DNA of 39,520 nt from Phycisphaerae bacterium (GCA_016929015.1 JAFGJQ010000261.1:1-39520), one strand, 5' to 3'. Shown: positions 19,530-27,725, counted from the stretch's first letter. Program-made: numbers and translations. Notes: generated by a model from the letters alone, not told the origin.

Positions 19530-21218
19530 TCACTTCTCCACGATCGGCACGTACTCCGGGAACCACATCGCGCTGCGCACCGTCGGCTCGATGTCGTAAT
19601 CCGCCATGTGACGGCCGAGGTGGTTGTCACTCGCGTACTTGACGATGGCACAGGCGATGCGCCGGCTCACCTCGCGCAGTTCGTTCTGCGGCGGAAACAG
19701 CGCGCCGGACTCCAGTCGCTCCTGGGTTACGCACTCCGACAGCGTTCGGGCGGCGACGATGAACACGTCGTCGGTGATCTCCCGCATGCCGGAGACGATT
19801 GCGCCAAGCCCGATGCCCGGGAAAACGTACACGTTGTTTGCCTGGCCGATCACGTGCCGCCGGCCCTTGTAGTCAACCGGGGCGAACGGACTGCCCGTCG
19901 CTACAATGGCCCGCCCCTTGGTCCACGCGATCGCCTCTGCGGGCGTGCACTCGGCCTTGGCGGTCGGGTTGCTCATGGGCATGATGATCGGCCGGTCCGT
20001 GTGCTTGGCCATCTCTTCGATCATCTCTTGCCGGAACAGACCCTGGCAGGCGGTCGCCCCGATGAGCACGGTCGGCTTGAATGCGGCGATCATCTTCTCC
20101 GGCGGGATGTTCTCATCCGGCAGGCCGTATTTTGCCAGCGACTCGGGCGTGGCGGAAAACAGTTCGGAGTGGGGCTCCAGCGGCGTGCGGTTCGCCCGCA
20201 CCAGTCCGTGAATGTCGTACATCATCTGGGCTTCGCGGATTTCTCGCGCGTCGGCACCGGCATCCCGCAGCGCGGAGACCAGTCGGCGGGCCGTTCCCGT
20301 GCAGGCCTCGCCCGCACCCATGTACATGATGCGCTGCTTTCGGATGTTCCCGTTCAGCAGCCGCATGGCGGAGAAGACGCCGGCCAGAGCGCATGAGCCG
20401 GTGCCCTGGATGTCGTCGTTGAAGCACAGGAGTTGCCGCCGGTAGTGGTCGAGGATCCTGAACGCCTGCGTGTTGTGGAAGTCTTCCCACTGCACCAGGG
20501 CTCGCGGGAACACCTTCTTCACACCCTGCACAAAAGCCTCGATGAACTCGTCGTACTCCTCACCCCGAAGGCGACGCTTGCGGTACCCCAGGTACAGCGG
20601 ATCCTCCAGAAGCCGAGGATTGTCTGTCCCGACGTCCAGGCTGATGGGCAGGCACTTGGATGGGTGAATTCCCGCAGCCCCCACGTACAGCGCGAGCTTC
20701 CCGATCGGGATTCCCATTCCCCCGCACCCCTGATCGCCGATTCCCAGAATCCGCTGGTTGTCGGTGACCACAATCAGGCGAATGTCACGGAACGGAGCGT
20801 CCCTCAAGACCTGGGGGATGCGGTGCATGTCATCCGGTGTGATCCATAACCCTCTGGCTGTACGAAAGATATGACTGAATTGGGCGCAAGCCTGGGCCAC
20901 CGTTGGGGTGTACACGATCGGCATGAACTCGATCAGATTCTCCACCAGCACCCGGTAGAACAGCACCTCGTTGCGGTCCTGCAGGCTGGCAAGCCCGATG
21001 TACTTCTCCAGATCAGTAGACTTGGCCCGGATGTGCTCCACCTCAAGCTGAACCTGCTCGTCGATGGTGCAGACCCGATGCGGCAGCATACAGCCGAGCC
21101 GCAAACGCTCCCGCTCCTCGTGAGTGAACGCCAGACCCTTGTTGGTATTCGGGTTCTTCAGAAGCCAGACCCCGGTCTCCGAGGTCTCGATAACTTTCGG
21201 ACTAATCAGATCTTCCAT
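19530..21218 (-). CDS. maeA: NAD-type malic enzyme, copy 2
   Basis: A 562-residue paralogue of the gene downstream. The ATG at 21218 is chosen because homology starts right after it; GAGG lies close upstream, and a GTG three codons earlier is an alternative. It keeps the same active-site motifs: MPIVYTPTVAQAC, GIGDQGCGGMGIPIGKL, SKCLPISLDVGTDNP, FNDDIQGTG, GAGEACTGTA and MSNPTAKAE. It departs from copy 1 mainly between the dinucleotide loop and the TVLIGAT motif, where it has a longer insert mentioning LFSATPESLAKYG. That region touches cofactor and regulator binding in malic enzymes, so the two copies may differ in cofactor or allosteric control; this is inference. The promoter is not clear. 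Confidence 0.95.
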   Translation of the reverse strand: MEDLISPKVIETSETGVWLLKNPNTNKGLAFTHEERERLRLGCMLPHRVCTIDEQVQLEVEHIRAKSTDLEKYIGLASLQDRNEVLFYRVLVENLIEFMPIVYTPTVAQACAQFSHIFRTARGLWITPDDMHRIPQVLRDAPFRDIRLIVVTDNQRILGIGDQGCGGMGIPIGKLALYVGAAGIHPSKCLPISLDVGTDNPRLLEDPLYLGYRKRRLRGEEYDEFIEAFVQGVKKVFPRALVQWEDFHNTQAFRILDHYRRQLLCFNDDIQGTGSCALAGVFSAMRLLNGNIRKQRIMYMGAGEACTGTARRLVSALRDAGADAREIREAQMMYDIHGLVRANRTPLEPHSELFSATPESLAKYGLPDENIPPEKMIAAFKPTVLIGATACQGLFRQEMIEEMAKHTDRPIIMPMSNPTAKAECTPAEAIAWTKGRAIVATGSPFAPVDYKGRRHVIGQANNVYVFPGIGLGAIVSGMREITDDVFIVAARTLSECVTQERLESGALFPPQNELREVSRRIACAIVKYASDNHLGRHMADYDIEPTVRSAMWFPEYVPIVEK

Positions 21219-21522
21219 TGTCCTCACAGCTCCGTTTCGCGTAACCGGGTCTCGCTTCCGTCGCCCGGATGGGCGTGACTCCGCGGACCCCCGCCGACCT
21301 TGGAGTAATCGTACAGCAAGATTCGTGCCGAACGTCACAATGTCACACCGGCCCCGGCCATGACCCCTGGGCCCCGCTGCCCGGTCCAGGGTTTCGCGGT
21401 GACCGGGGAAATGTCCGCGGTTTGGTATCCCTCTTTTCGCCACCGGGGGCAAGTCGGTAAGCTCCCCAAACGCGGCCATCCCCCGGGGAGGCTCCTGCGG
21501 GTTGCCGGCTGGAGAGACCGAG
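21219..21522. other. Intergenic region between divergent malic enzyme and TSUP genes
   Basis: 304 bases with no gene I can support. It must hold the start signals of both neighbours. On the minus strand TACGAT (21313-21308) is a weak -10 candidate for malic enzyme copy 2. On the plus strand CGGTAAGCT (21455-21463) recurs in front of the GH5 gene at 31272-31280. A short direct repeat, GTCAC...GTCAC, lies near 21334-21346. Confidence 0.35.
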
Positions 21523-22350
21523 ATGTACGTTCTTGCGCTGCTTGCGGTCGTCGGCCTGGTCGCCGGTCTGCTGGGCGGGCTGCTCGGGATCGGGGGCAGC
21601 ATCGTGATGATCCCGTGCATGCGGGAGATTCTGCACGGGCAGGCTCACGGAAACCAGCACCTGTACCAGGCCGCGGCCATGATCGTCAACTTCTTCGTGG
21701 TCTGCCCGGCGGTATACCAGCACGTCCGCGCCCGGGCGATCATCTGGCCCGTGGTGCGTCGGCTGGCGCCTGCGGCCTGCGTTTCTGTATTGGGCGGCGT
21801 CATGCTCAGCGAGTTGCCGGTGTTCCGGCATGCGGGGGAGGTGTACCTGGCCGGCGTGTTCGGCCTGTTCCTCTTCTATGTTGCGGGCGTGAACTTCCAC
21901 CGTCTGTTTGGCTCCGGGCGTGCCCTGGTGACAGAGAGATGGGAGCCGGAGCGGACCATGCGGGGCGGTCCCTTTGTGGTCGGGGTGGCGGTCGGACTTG
22001 TCGCGGGCCTGCTCGGCGTGGGGGGCGGCATTGTGTCGGTTCCCCTGCAGCAACGCCTGCTGCGCATGCCGCTGCGAAACGCGATCGCCAATTCGGCGGT
22101 GACGATCATCCCCCTGAGCGTGATCGGGGCCTGCCTGAAGAACCAGCAGTTGGTCGCCCACCACGGTTTCGAACTGCGCGAGTCAGTGTTCCTGGCGGCG
22201 ATCCTGATCCCGACGGCCATCGCCGGCGGCTTTGTGGGCGGCCGGCTGACCCATTCTCTGCCCTTGCGGGCGATCCGCGGTGCGTTTGCGGTGCTGATGC
22301 TGGTGGCGGCCCTTCGCATGACGCTCCGCGCAGTGGCCGCCCTGGGCTGA
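21523..22350 (+). CDS. TSUP (TauE/SafE, DUF81) family permease
   Basis: A 275-residue inner-membrane protein of the TSUP family, whose members export or import small sulfur or carbon anions. The ATG at 21523 has GGAGAG six bases upstream, better than the in-frame TTG seven codons earlier. The two half-repeats typical of the family are visible: VAGLLGGLLGIGGSIVMIP near the N-terminus and VAGLLGVGGGIVSVPL near residue 165, with about eight hydrophobic segments in all. The substrate cannot be told from the sequence. No sulfur gene is adjacent; the malic enzymes on the other strand hint weakly at an organic anion. Confidence 0.92.
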   Translation: MYVLALLAVVGLVAGLLGGLLGIGGSIVMIPCMREILHGQAHGNQHLYQAAAMIVNFFVVCPAVYQHVRARAIIWPVVRRLAPAACVSVLGGVMLSELPVFRHAGEVYLAGVFGLFLFYVAGVNFHRLFGSGRALVTERWEPERTMRGGPFVVGVAVGLVAGLLGVGGGIVSVPLQQRLLRMPLRNAIANSAVTIIPLSVIGACLKNQQLVAHHGFELRESVFLAAILIPTAIAGGFVGGRLTHSLPLRAIRGAFAVLMLVAALRMTLRAVAALG

Positions 22351-22551
22351 AGTGGGCCTGGGCCGGGTTCAGCGAACGGGCGGAATCTGCGCACCGGTTC
22401 GCCAAACGCTGTCGTGCGGGGCCTTCTCCGCCGGGGCACGGTGCATTTCATCCGGATCGATCGACGATACACCCCTGGGCCGGCTTCTGGCGGGCCGCAT
22501 GGGAATGCGACCCGCCTGCAAGAGGGCCCGAACCGGCAACAGGAGACAACC

Positions 22552-22740
22552 ATGAAAAAGCAGATCCGGAACCTTGCACTGCTGATGGCAATGGTGCTCG
22601 GGTGCGTGAGCGGGTGCGGCAAAAGCGAACTGGCCAAGGAGTTCCGCGAGACGGCCGCCGACAGCTTCCAGACCAGCATCCATTCGCTGGCCGACGGGCT
22701 GATCGACGGAGCTTTTGCGGTGTACGATCCCGACTCTTGA
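22552..22740 (+). CDS. Small lipoprotein (62 aa)
   Basis: ATG 22552 with AGGAG seven bases upstream; the longer frame from 22414 lacks coding character. Residues 1-22 are a lipoprotein signal: KK-x-x-R, a hydrophobic core (LALLMAMVL), then VSGC as lipobox with Cys22 (an alternative is Cys18). The mature part is only about 41 residues, polar, with one predicted amphipathic helix. No family is recognised. It resembles the 53-residue lipoprotein at 26608-26769 in plan: signal, lipobox, a single short helix. Its own start signals are not clear; it may be cotranscribed with the TSUP gene 201 bases upstream. Confidence 0.75.
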   Translation: MKKQIRNLALLMAMVLGCVSGCGKSELAKEFRETAADSFQTSIHSLADGLIDGAFAVYDPDS

Positions 22741-22742
22741 GC

Positions 22743-22787
22743 ACCGGATCCTGACCTGTTTGAACGCAGTCGCACTGCCCATCCGGT
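22743..22787. terminator. Short inverted repeat between convergent genes
   Basis: ACCGGAT (22743-22749) and ATCCGGT (22781-22787) are perfect 7-base arms with a 31-base loop, just beyond the small lipoprotein stop and before the GNAT stop on the other strand. Possible terminator; no T tract. Confidence 0.25.
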
Positions 22788-22829
22788 CTGCGCGGCGAAG
22801 ATTGCGCGGAGCGAGGCCACGTTTGCGCG

Positions 22830-23390
22830 TCAGCCCTCAGGAGGCGGTGGGGCGGAGGCCGAGGGCCGGGGCCGGTCGATCTCGTATCGCAGCATCCGAT
22901 GCGATCGCTCCTGCGGCCCGAACCGGTGGTGCTCATCCCCCCTGAGCGTGAACCCGACTCGCTCGTAGCAACGCACCGCCGGTATGTTGTCCGGAAACAC
23001 GATCAGCGAGATGCGCTCCGCGCAAAACTCCCCAAAGCCCGACTCCAAAAGCCCACGGACGAAAAGCTGGCCCAGCCCCCGGCCACGACACTGCGGATCG
23101 GCAAGCACGTGGCCGATCCACAAGTGCTCGTCGTTCGTACGCATGGGATTCAACTCGCCGTAAAGGCACGGGACGTCCCGGCTGCCGGCGAAGCCCAGGT
23201 ACGCCCGGCCATTGGGCCGCACCCAGGCCAGCACCTTCTCCGGCGTGAGAGGCGGGGGGGTCGTTGGCGTGAGTTGAAACAGCTCCGTATCATCGCGCAC
23301 CCAGGAGGCCACCACCGGGGCGAACCTTGCCTGGAACCGGCGGATGACCAGCTTGTGGGTGCCTTCTGCGCTGTTGTCGTTTCGCCTCAC
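22830..23390 (-). CDS. GNAT-family N-acetyltransferase
   Basis: Transfers an acetyl group from acetyl-CoA; the acceptor is unknown. The frame is open up to 23528 and would overlap the HAD gene, but the first 46 residues have no protein character, so the GTG at 23390 is preferred (186 residues); GTC at 23348 is close to where homology begins. Motif A is clear: HLWIGHVLADPQCRGRGLGQ, with the acetyl-CoA pyrophosphate loop Q-x-x-G-x-G. Motif B follows (NIPAVRCYERVGF). It is the last gene of a minus-strand pair with the HAD-like gene. Confidence 0.88.
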   Translation of the reverse strand: MRRNDNSAEGTHKLVIRRFQARFAPVVASWVRDDTELFQLTPTTPPPLTPEKVLAWVRPNGRAYLGFAGSRDVPCLYGELNPMRTNDEHLWIGHVLADPQCRGRGLGQLFVRGLLESGFGEFCAERISLIVFPDNIPAVRCYERVGFTLRGDEHHRFGPQERSHRMLRYEIDRPRPSASAPPPPEG

Positions 23391-23493
23391 CAGGGATCCC
23401 CGGTACGGCCGGATGCCGCCGGCACAATCGTACCGTTCGGCCGCGTCCCGTCCATGATGCCCGGAATCCCCCAGGGCATCGGCGACCTGGGTG

Positions 23494-24135
23494 TTACAGC
23501 CGCGTGATGTCCAGCCCGCCAGGCCCACCCCGCAGACGTTCGAGGAGCGTTTCCAGGTCAGGAAACGTCTGGGAGGCGCCGGCCTGGGTCAGGCACTTGG
23601 CGGTGCGCGGGCCGTTCGCGATGCCGACGCAGGGCAGGCCGGCGTCGCACGCGGCTCGGACCAGGCGATCATGACCGGCCAGAACCAGGGAGCGTTCCTG
23701 TCGGTCGGCCAGCCCCAGGAGGCGTCGGACGCGGTCTTCGGCGGGGCCGGCAAGGCTGACGATCGGGGCGCCGAGCGAGCCGATCTGCGAGAGAATCTGC
23801 TGCCGCGCCGATGCGTTGTCGTGGAGTGTCACCACCTGCAGGGCAAGACGCGGACGGGTGGACGTCAGGCGCGCTGCTCCCGGCTGCGGCACCATGCGTG
23901 CCACGTATTCGTCCATGTCCAGCAGGGCGGCGAGCCGCTCCTGAAAGACCTTCCAGTGACGCGGCTTCGAGTTGCGGAGCAGCATCCCTTCGGCAGCGGC
24001 GCTCCGCACGAGACGCCAGAACGTGGCCGGATCGATCCGGGCCAGGCCCAACTCGCTCACGGCCTGCTGATACGCATGCCAGTATGCCGGCTGCACATCT
24101 AGCAGGGGGCCGTCCACGTCAACGAGCAGCTTCAT
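23494..24135 (-). CDS. HAD-superfamily hydrolase-like protein, degenerate motif
   Basis: 213 residues. Motif I is at the very N-terminus, KLLVDVDGPLLD, with the nucleophile Asp6 and general acid Asp8 both present. A helical cap follows (residues 15-85), as in phosphoglycolate-phosphatase-like enzymes. The last acidic motif is unusual: LAGHDRLVRAACDAGLPCVGIANG has the AG...A.AAG...G layout, but GD is replaced by GH-D. Substrate is unknown. The start is the first ATG of the frame. Confidence 0.82.
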   Translation of the reverse strand: MKLLVDVDGPLLDVQPAYWHAYQQAVSELGLARIDPATFWRLVRSAAAEGMLLRNSKPRHWKVFQERLAALLDMDEYVARMVPQPGAARLTSTRPRLALQVVTLHDNASARQQILSQIGSLGAPIVSLAGPAEDRVRRLLGLADRQERSLVLAGHDRLVRAACDAGLPCVGIANGPRTAKCLTQAGASQTFPDLETLLERLRGGPGGLDITRL

Positions 24136-24359
24136 AGGCCTTGGGGGGACGTGCTGTGGGCTCTTGCAGGGCCGCGTGGTGCGGGGGGGCGGGAACAGAT
24201 GCTGATAGGGCTACACGCAGACTCCTGCGGACGTACAACGCCCTCGCCCGATGCAGCCGTTCGCTTCCGTATAACGCAGAACCTCCCGAAAAACCCGGGG
24301 ATGACGCACGAAAACGTTGCCTGCGATGGCCGACCGGACGGTGCCGGCCGAACCTTCGC
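24136..24359 (-). other. Intergenic region before the HAD gene
   Basis: 224 bases without a supported gene. A hairpin, GGCCG (24328-24332) with CGGCC (24345-24349), begins ten bases past the DUF2934 stop and may end that transcript. On the minus strand GCGTTATACGG near 24270 could hold a -10 for the HAD gene. Nothing else stands out. Confidence 0.3.
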
Positions 24360-24659
24360 TTAGCGGTTGCTTTCCTCGCGCAACTCGCGTTCTGCCTGGA
24401 GCCAATCCGACTCCGGGTCGCCGGGCGCGCCGTTGCGTGAAAGGAAGATCTTGTAGGCGCGAGCCTGGATGTCCTCCATTGTGGGCTCCCGCCGGGCCTT
24501 CCTTGTCTTTGTTGGCTGGTCAGCCGTCACGGTCGGAGAACCGGAAGCAGAAGCCGAGCCTGGTCGCGTCTCGGAACTCCCGGTCGATCCGGTGGATTCC
24601 GGGCGATCCGGCTTCTTCGACGTGAAGGAGTCGCTCGCATTTCTTGACTGTTTCGCCAT
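24360..24659 (-). CDS. DUF2934 domain protein
   Basis: 99 residues from the ATG at 24659, with AGGAG about ten bases upstream; an ATG ten codons earlier has no ribosome site. The first 60 residues are disordered, rich in Ser, Thr, Lys and Pro. The C-terminal 35 residues are the DUF2934 motif: IQARAYKIFLSRNGAPGDPE followed by SDWLQAERELREE. The domain is common in planctomycetes, acidobacteria and some proteobacteria and has no known function. It is a single-gene unit with its own promoter (24705-24734) and a possible terminator. Confidence 0.88.
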   Translation of the reverse strand: MAKQSRNASDSFTSKKPDRPESTGSTGSSETRPGSASASGSPTVTADQPTKTRKARREPTMEDIQARAYKIFLSRNGAPGDPESDWLQAERELREESNR

Positions 24660-24704
24660 GGTCCGTTCTCTCCTGCTTTGCCCAAGCACAACCCGCTGCG
24701 GGCC

Positions 24705-24734
24705 ATTCTTAACACCCGAAGCTCACCCCGTCAA
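24705..24734 (-). promoter_or_regulatory. Promoter of the DUF2934 gene
   Basis: Minus strand: TTGACG (24734-24729), an 18-base spacer, AAGAAT (24710-24705). Five of six matches at -35 and four of six at -10. The predicted leader is about 40 bases. Confidence 0.5.
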
Positions 24735-24811
24735 GGTGCGAGGAAAGGGGGCCCATCCATCCTGGGGCACTCCGGCGGGATGAGATAACACCCGCATTCC
24801 TACGCAACCTG

Positions 24812-24826
24812 TGCCAGTGGCTGGCA
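24812..24826 (-). terminator. Hairpin downstream of threonine synthase
   Basis: Perfect hairpin TGCCAG-TGG-CTGGCA in the 291-base gap between the thrC stop (24951) and the DUF2934 gene. There is no T tract. The rest of the gap (24660-24950) holds the DUF2934 promoter and no gene that I can see. Confidence 0.3.
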
Positions 24827-24950
24827 GGAGCGCATGACAGGTTGCCGACACCTGCCCAGTAACACAGGCAACACCAGTCGCTCAATAGTGGTATCGGCGT
24901 TTCATCTCGCAAACTTGCAGGATGTGGCAAGGACGGGGCGCCCGGGCGTA

Positions 24951-26375
24951 CTACGAGCGTGTGGGCTCACCGATGACTCTGCAAATGGCTTCCAGGTCAT
25001 CAGGCACGCGAACAGGGTAGTTGGCCATGCATCCCGACGGTGGCACCGGATCCGGCCATTTTGCCATCTTGGCATCGATGCCGGCATGGTATTTCACGGT
25101 GGCGTCCGGGTCCTTCAGGCCGTGGCCGGTGAGGATACAGACCACGCGCTCATTCCGGCCGATCACCCCCTCGTCCAGCAATAAGTGCAATCCTGCAACG
25201 GACGCTGCCGAGGCCGGCTCGCAAGAGTATCCGAACCGTCCGACCATGGCCTTGTGGTCCAGAATCGTGTCGTCATCCACGTGGCGGACGACTCCGTTCA
25301 TCAGGTCCAGGGCACGCAGGGCCTTCGACAGGTTCACCGGCCGGTTGATCTCGATGGCGCTGGCGATGGTGTGGGCCCGCTGGCCGGCCGCGTCCATTTC
25401 GTGGTAGCGGCGGTCGATCGCCTCGTCGTTGATTCTTCCGCCGTTCCAGCGGAGGCTGCGCTCGTTGTACAGCTCTTCCAGTGTGCGGGCGCCCGTGGCG
25501 TTGATGATCGCCAGGCGCGGAACCTTCGGCACCAAGCCAAGTTGCCGCAGTTCCATCCATGCCTTTCCAAACGCGCTGCTGTTGCCCAGGTTCCCGCCGG
25601 GGACAATGATCCAGTCGGGTACTTCCCAGTCCAGCCCCTCCAGCACCCGGTACATGATGCTCTTCTGGCCTTCCAGCCGGAACGGGTTGAGCGAGTTCAG
25701 CAGGTACATGCCCAGCCGATCGGACAGCTCCACCACCCGGCGCATGCAGGCGTCGAAATCCCCCTCGATCTGAAGCGTCATCGCTCCGTGGTCCAGGGCC
25801 TGGGAGAGCTTGCCGTAGGCGATTTTTCCGCTGCCGATGAAGACGATGCCCTGCACCGGGGGCTCGCCGGGCGGGGCGGCCATGGAGGCGTACATGGCCA
25901 TGGAAGCACTGGTATTGCCGGTCGAGGCGCAGGCCACCCGCCGCCGGCGGAGGAAGCGGGCCATGGTGAACCCGGCCGTCATGCCGTTGTCCTTGAAGCT
26001 GCCGGATGGGTTAAATCCCTCATATTGAAGAAACAGGCAGCCTGGTTTCATGTTCAGCAGGCCTGCCAGCCGGTCCGCCTGCTGGAGCGTGGTTCGGCCT
26101 TCCCCCACGGTGACGATGTCGTCCAGGCGGGCGAAGGGCAGCAGCTCGCGGAACCGCCAGACCCCGCTGTAGTCCGCCCGTCCGACCAGGTGTCGCCCGG
26201 ACGTGCCCCATCGCCGCTCGAAGAACCGGAGGTTCCTCGGTACGGTCAGCTTGTCCCAGTCGTACGCGACATCGAGCAGCCCGCCGCACTTGTGGCATTT
26301 GAAGAGGACCTCGTCCAGGGCGTAGGTCTCGCCGCAATCGGCCCGGATGCACTGTTGATACGCATGTTCCTGCAT
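24951..26375 (-). CDS. thrC: Threonine synthase with N-terminal zinc ribbon
   Basis: Converts O-phosphohomoserine to threonine with PLP. The ATG at 26375 is chosen; an ATG twelve codons earlier (26411) has no better site. 474 residues. The N-terminus is a zinc ribbon with cysteines at 9, 14, 27 and 30 (CIRADC...CHKC). The PLP lysine is Lys128 in [11 protein letters not shown], followed by [10 protein letters not shown], the phosphate loop. Near the C-terminus are SCEPASAA and LTGHGLKDP, both typical of threonine synthase. Other threonine or homoserine genes are absent from the window. Related fold-type II enzymes (cysteate synthase, threonine dehydratase) are less likely given GHGLKDP. Confidence 0.93.
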   Translation of the reverse strand: MQEHAYQQCIRADCGETYALDEVLFKCHKCGGLLDVAYDWDKLTVPRNLRFFERRWGTSGRHLVGRADYSGVWRFRELLPFARLDDIVTVGEGRTTLQQADRLAGLLNMKPGCLFLQYEGFNPSGSFKDNGMTAGFTMARFLRRRRVACASTGNTSASMAMYASMAAPPGEPPVQGIVFIGSGKIAYGKLSQALDHGAMTLQIEGDFDACMRRVVELSDRLGMYLLNSLNPFRLEGQKSIMYRVLEGLDWEVPDWIIVPGGNLGNSSAFGKAWMELRQLGLVPKVPRLAIINATGARTLEELYNERSLRWNGGRINDEAIDRRYHEMDAAGQRAHTIASAIEINRPVNLSKALRALDLMNGVVRHVDDDTILDHKAMVGRFGYSCEPASAASVAGLHLLLDEGVIGRNERVVCILTGHGLKDPDATVKYHAGIDAKMAKWPDPVPPSGCMANYPVRVPDDLEAICRVIGEPTRS

Positions 26376-26607
26376 TGCCCCATCTTCCGGCCGGGGGGCG
26401 GTTCTGTCCATACGGGCGAGCCTGTGATGCCCTCGCCCGGCCGGGTTGGGGTCCCCGCCAGGGGCTTCCCCGAGTCAGGCGGCCGGCGTGCGGCGGCAAA
26501 GAATGGGTGGAGTCCGTCCCGCCGCGGGCCAGACGGGTTGTTCCCGCAAGGCCGACCTGCGCGAGGCAATGCGCCGTACGAGCGATGTCTCGTTCGGACG
26601 TTCGGTT

Positions 26608-26769
26608 CTATGAAGAAGTGATCGCGGTAAGGATCGCTTCCAGAACCAGATTCGTTATTTCGGTTGCCAACTCCTGGTCGACCGTGCAGCCCCCGATCAA
26701 CAGCACCAGGCCGGCTGCGCCCACAACGGCGAGGCGATTCGCCCACCGCTGATATAGGCCCCTACGCAT
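26608..26769 (-). CDS. Small lipoprotein (53 aa), divergent from the Cpx-like locus
   Basis: ATG 26769 to TAG 26608-26610, with an AAGGAGG Shine-Dalgarno seven bases upstream, the strongest in the window. Residues 1-28: MRRG start, hydrophobic core VVGAAGLVLL, lipobox IGGC with the acylated Cys near residue 28. The mature part is only about 25 residues (TVDQELATEITNLVLEAILT and a short end), predicted to form one amphipathic helix. No family recognised. The gene faces the operator at 26907-26945 and a promoter at 26869-26901, so it is a candidate target of the CpxR-like regulator. Most gene finders would miss it because of its size. Confidence 0.8.
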   Translation of the reverse strand: MRRGLYQRWANRLAVVGAAGLVLLIGGCTVDQELATEITNLVLEAILTAITSS

Positions 26770-26868
26770 ACTGCGCCTCCTTCATCTTGCATGCACCACT
26801 CACTGCACAGACGGACGAGCACAGAAACAGTCCGCACGTCTCGCCCCTCCGCGTTCGGATGTCCATGT

Positions 26869-26901
26869 TCTATACGCTCAGGAACGTCACGTGTCTGTCA
26901 A
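26869..26901 (-). promoter_or_regulatory. Promoter of the 53-aa lipoprotein
   Basis: Minus strand: a perfect TTGACA (26901-26896) and TATAGA (26874-26869), separated by 21 bases. The long spacer is poor for sigma-70 alone and fits a promoter that needs an activator. Predicted start near 26862, leader about 93 bases. Confidence 0.45.
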
Positions 26902-26906
26902 GCCGG

Positions 26907-26945
26907 CGCAAAGTAACGTAAACATCACGTTTACGTTTCATCACG
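26907..26945. promoter_or_regulatory. Back-to-back CpxR-box-like operators (sites A and C)
   Basis: The centre is a perfect inverted repeat, AACGTAAAC (26915-26923), ATCAC, GTTTACGTT (26929-26937). Read outward, each arm begins a 16-base element: site A on the plus strand, TTTACGTTTCATCACG (26930-26945); site C on the minus strand, TTTACGTTACTTTGCG (26922-26907). Both match the known CpxR box TTTAC-N5-TTTAC at 8 and 9 of 10 positions. Site C is centred about 53 bases upstream of the predicted lipoprotein start; site A about 59 upstream of a GAGAAT -10 candidate (26984-26989) facing the 173-residue gene. A weaker GTCAC-N6-GTCAA lies at 26886-26901. Confidence 0.65.
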
Positions 26946-27051
26946 CAACGAACCGAACGGCTTCGCGAGCGGACGCCGATGATGAGAATCGAATGGGTCG
27001 CGGACGGTCCCGACCCGGTCTTTCAGAGGTCTCAACAGGAAAGGAGAGACC

Positions 27052-27573
27052 ATGTCCACCATAGGGAGCGTCGGGGGGTCCGGCTCGGATCTGATTCAGA
27101 TGCTGCAGCGCCTGGCCGGCCAGAGTGAAAGTCCGCAGGAGTTTGCCGTTGGGGGCAGCCCGCCTCAGGGCGGTCCTCCGCCGGGAGGCCCGCCCGAAGA
27201 CTGTGCATCGATGGTGACGGACCAGGTGGCCTCCTTCGCGGAAGCGGAGGGGCTGGATTCCGAGACGGTGTCATCGCTGCAGGAGCAACTTGCCTCGGCA
27301 ATCAGCGCCGCCTTGGAGGAGAGCGACGGATCGACGGATCCCAGGGAACTGATTGACGGCGCCATCCTGAGCACGCTTGAGGAATACGGGCTTGACGGGG
27401 AGGCCTTCCTGAGCGAACTGAAGGGGTCCATGCCCGCGCCACCCAACGCCGGCGAGATGGGGAGGGGGTCCACGGACAGTGACATCATGTCGCAGATGTT
27501 GAGCAGCCTGACCGGCAGCACGGATACCGCCGGGCCGTCCACCCAGGTGTCACTGTTGGACATCATCGCGTGA
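27052..27573 (+). CDS. Ser/Gly/Asp-rich protein of unknown function (173 aa)
   Basis: AAGGAGAG lies six bases before ATG 27052. No signal peptide or membrane segment. The N-terminus (STIGSVGGSGSDLIQMLQRL) is a Gly/Ser cap plus helix; residues 40-48 are a Gly-Pro run (GGPPPGGPP); two acidic helices follow (about 55-85 and 95-122); a linker leads to a last helix and the end SLLDIIA. The segment EESDGSTDPRELIDGAI looks like a degraded EF-hand loop. The overall plan recalls EF-hand-type proteins with similar Ser/Gly-rich starts, but the calcium ligands are incomplete, so this is a weak suggestion. It lies behind operator site A and just upstream of the CpxR/CpxA-like pair, hence is probably controlled by it. 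Confidence 0.85.
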   Translation: MSTIGSVGGSGSDLIQMLQRLAGQSESPQEFAVGGSPPQGGPPPGGPPEDCASMVTDQVASFAEAEGLDSETVSSLQEQLASAISAALEESDGSTDPRELIDGAILSTLEEYGLDGEAFLSELKGSMPAPPNAGEMGRGSTDSDIMSQMLSSLTGSTDTAGPSTQVSLLDIIA

Positions 27574-27598
27574 GAGCACGGATCGCCGTTTTTCGTGA

Positions 27599-27725
27599 CC
27601 GCTGCGGAGCAGCGGGATTGGCGGAGGGACCAGGGTGGCAGACGCGGCGGAGCGGCGTCTGTCCCCCTTTCTCGCCGGCGACGTCGTTCGGTTGCCGACT
27701 CGTGCGTCCACCGGAGGGCCTCCGG
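27599..27725. terminator. Three hairpins between the 173-aa gene and the regulator gene
   Basis: Hairpin 1: CCGCTGC-GGA-GCAGCGG (27599-27615), 26 bases past the stop. Hairpin 2: CAGACGC (27639-27645) with GCGTCTG (27655-27661), followed by a pyrimidine run CCCCCTTTCTC. Hairpin 3: CCGGAGG-G-CCTCCGG (27711-27725), just before operator site B. Hairpin 2 is the best terminator candidate. Together they suggest that the regulator genes are transcribed from their own promoter. Confidence 0.45.

Noticed and set aside
24136-24440. Plus-strand frames between the HAD and DUF2934 genes
   Set aside because: Composition is Arg/Ala-rich with no start signals and no family; they overlap the DUF2934 gene end.
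25185-26621. A 478-codon plus-strand frame opposite threonine synthase
   Set aside because: Antisense shadow of thrC with low-information composition.
27599-27725. CRISPR-like or repeat array
   Set aside because: The three hairpins differ in sequence and spacing; they are not repeats.
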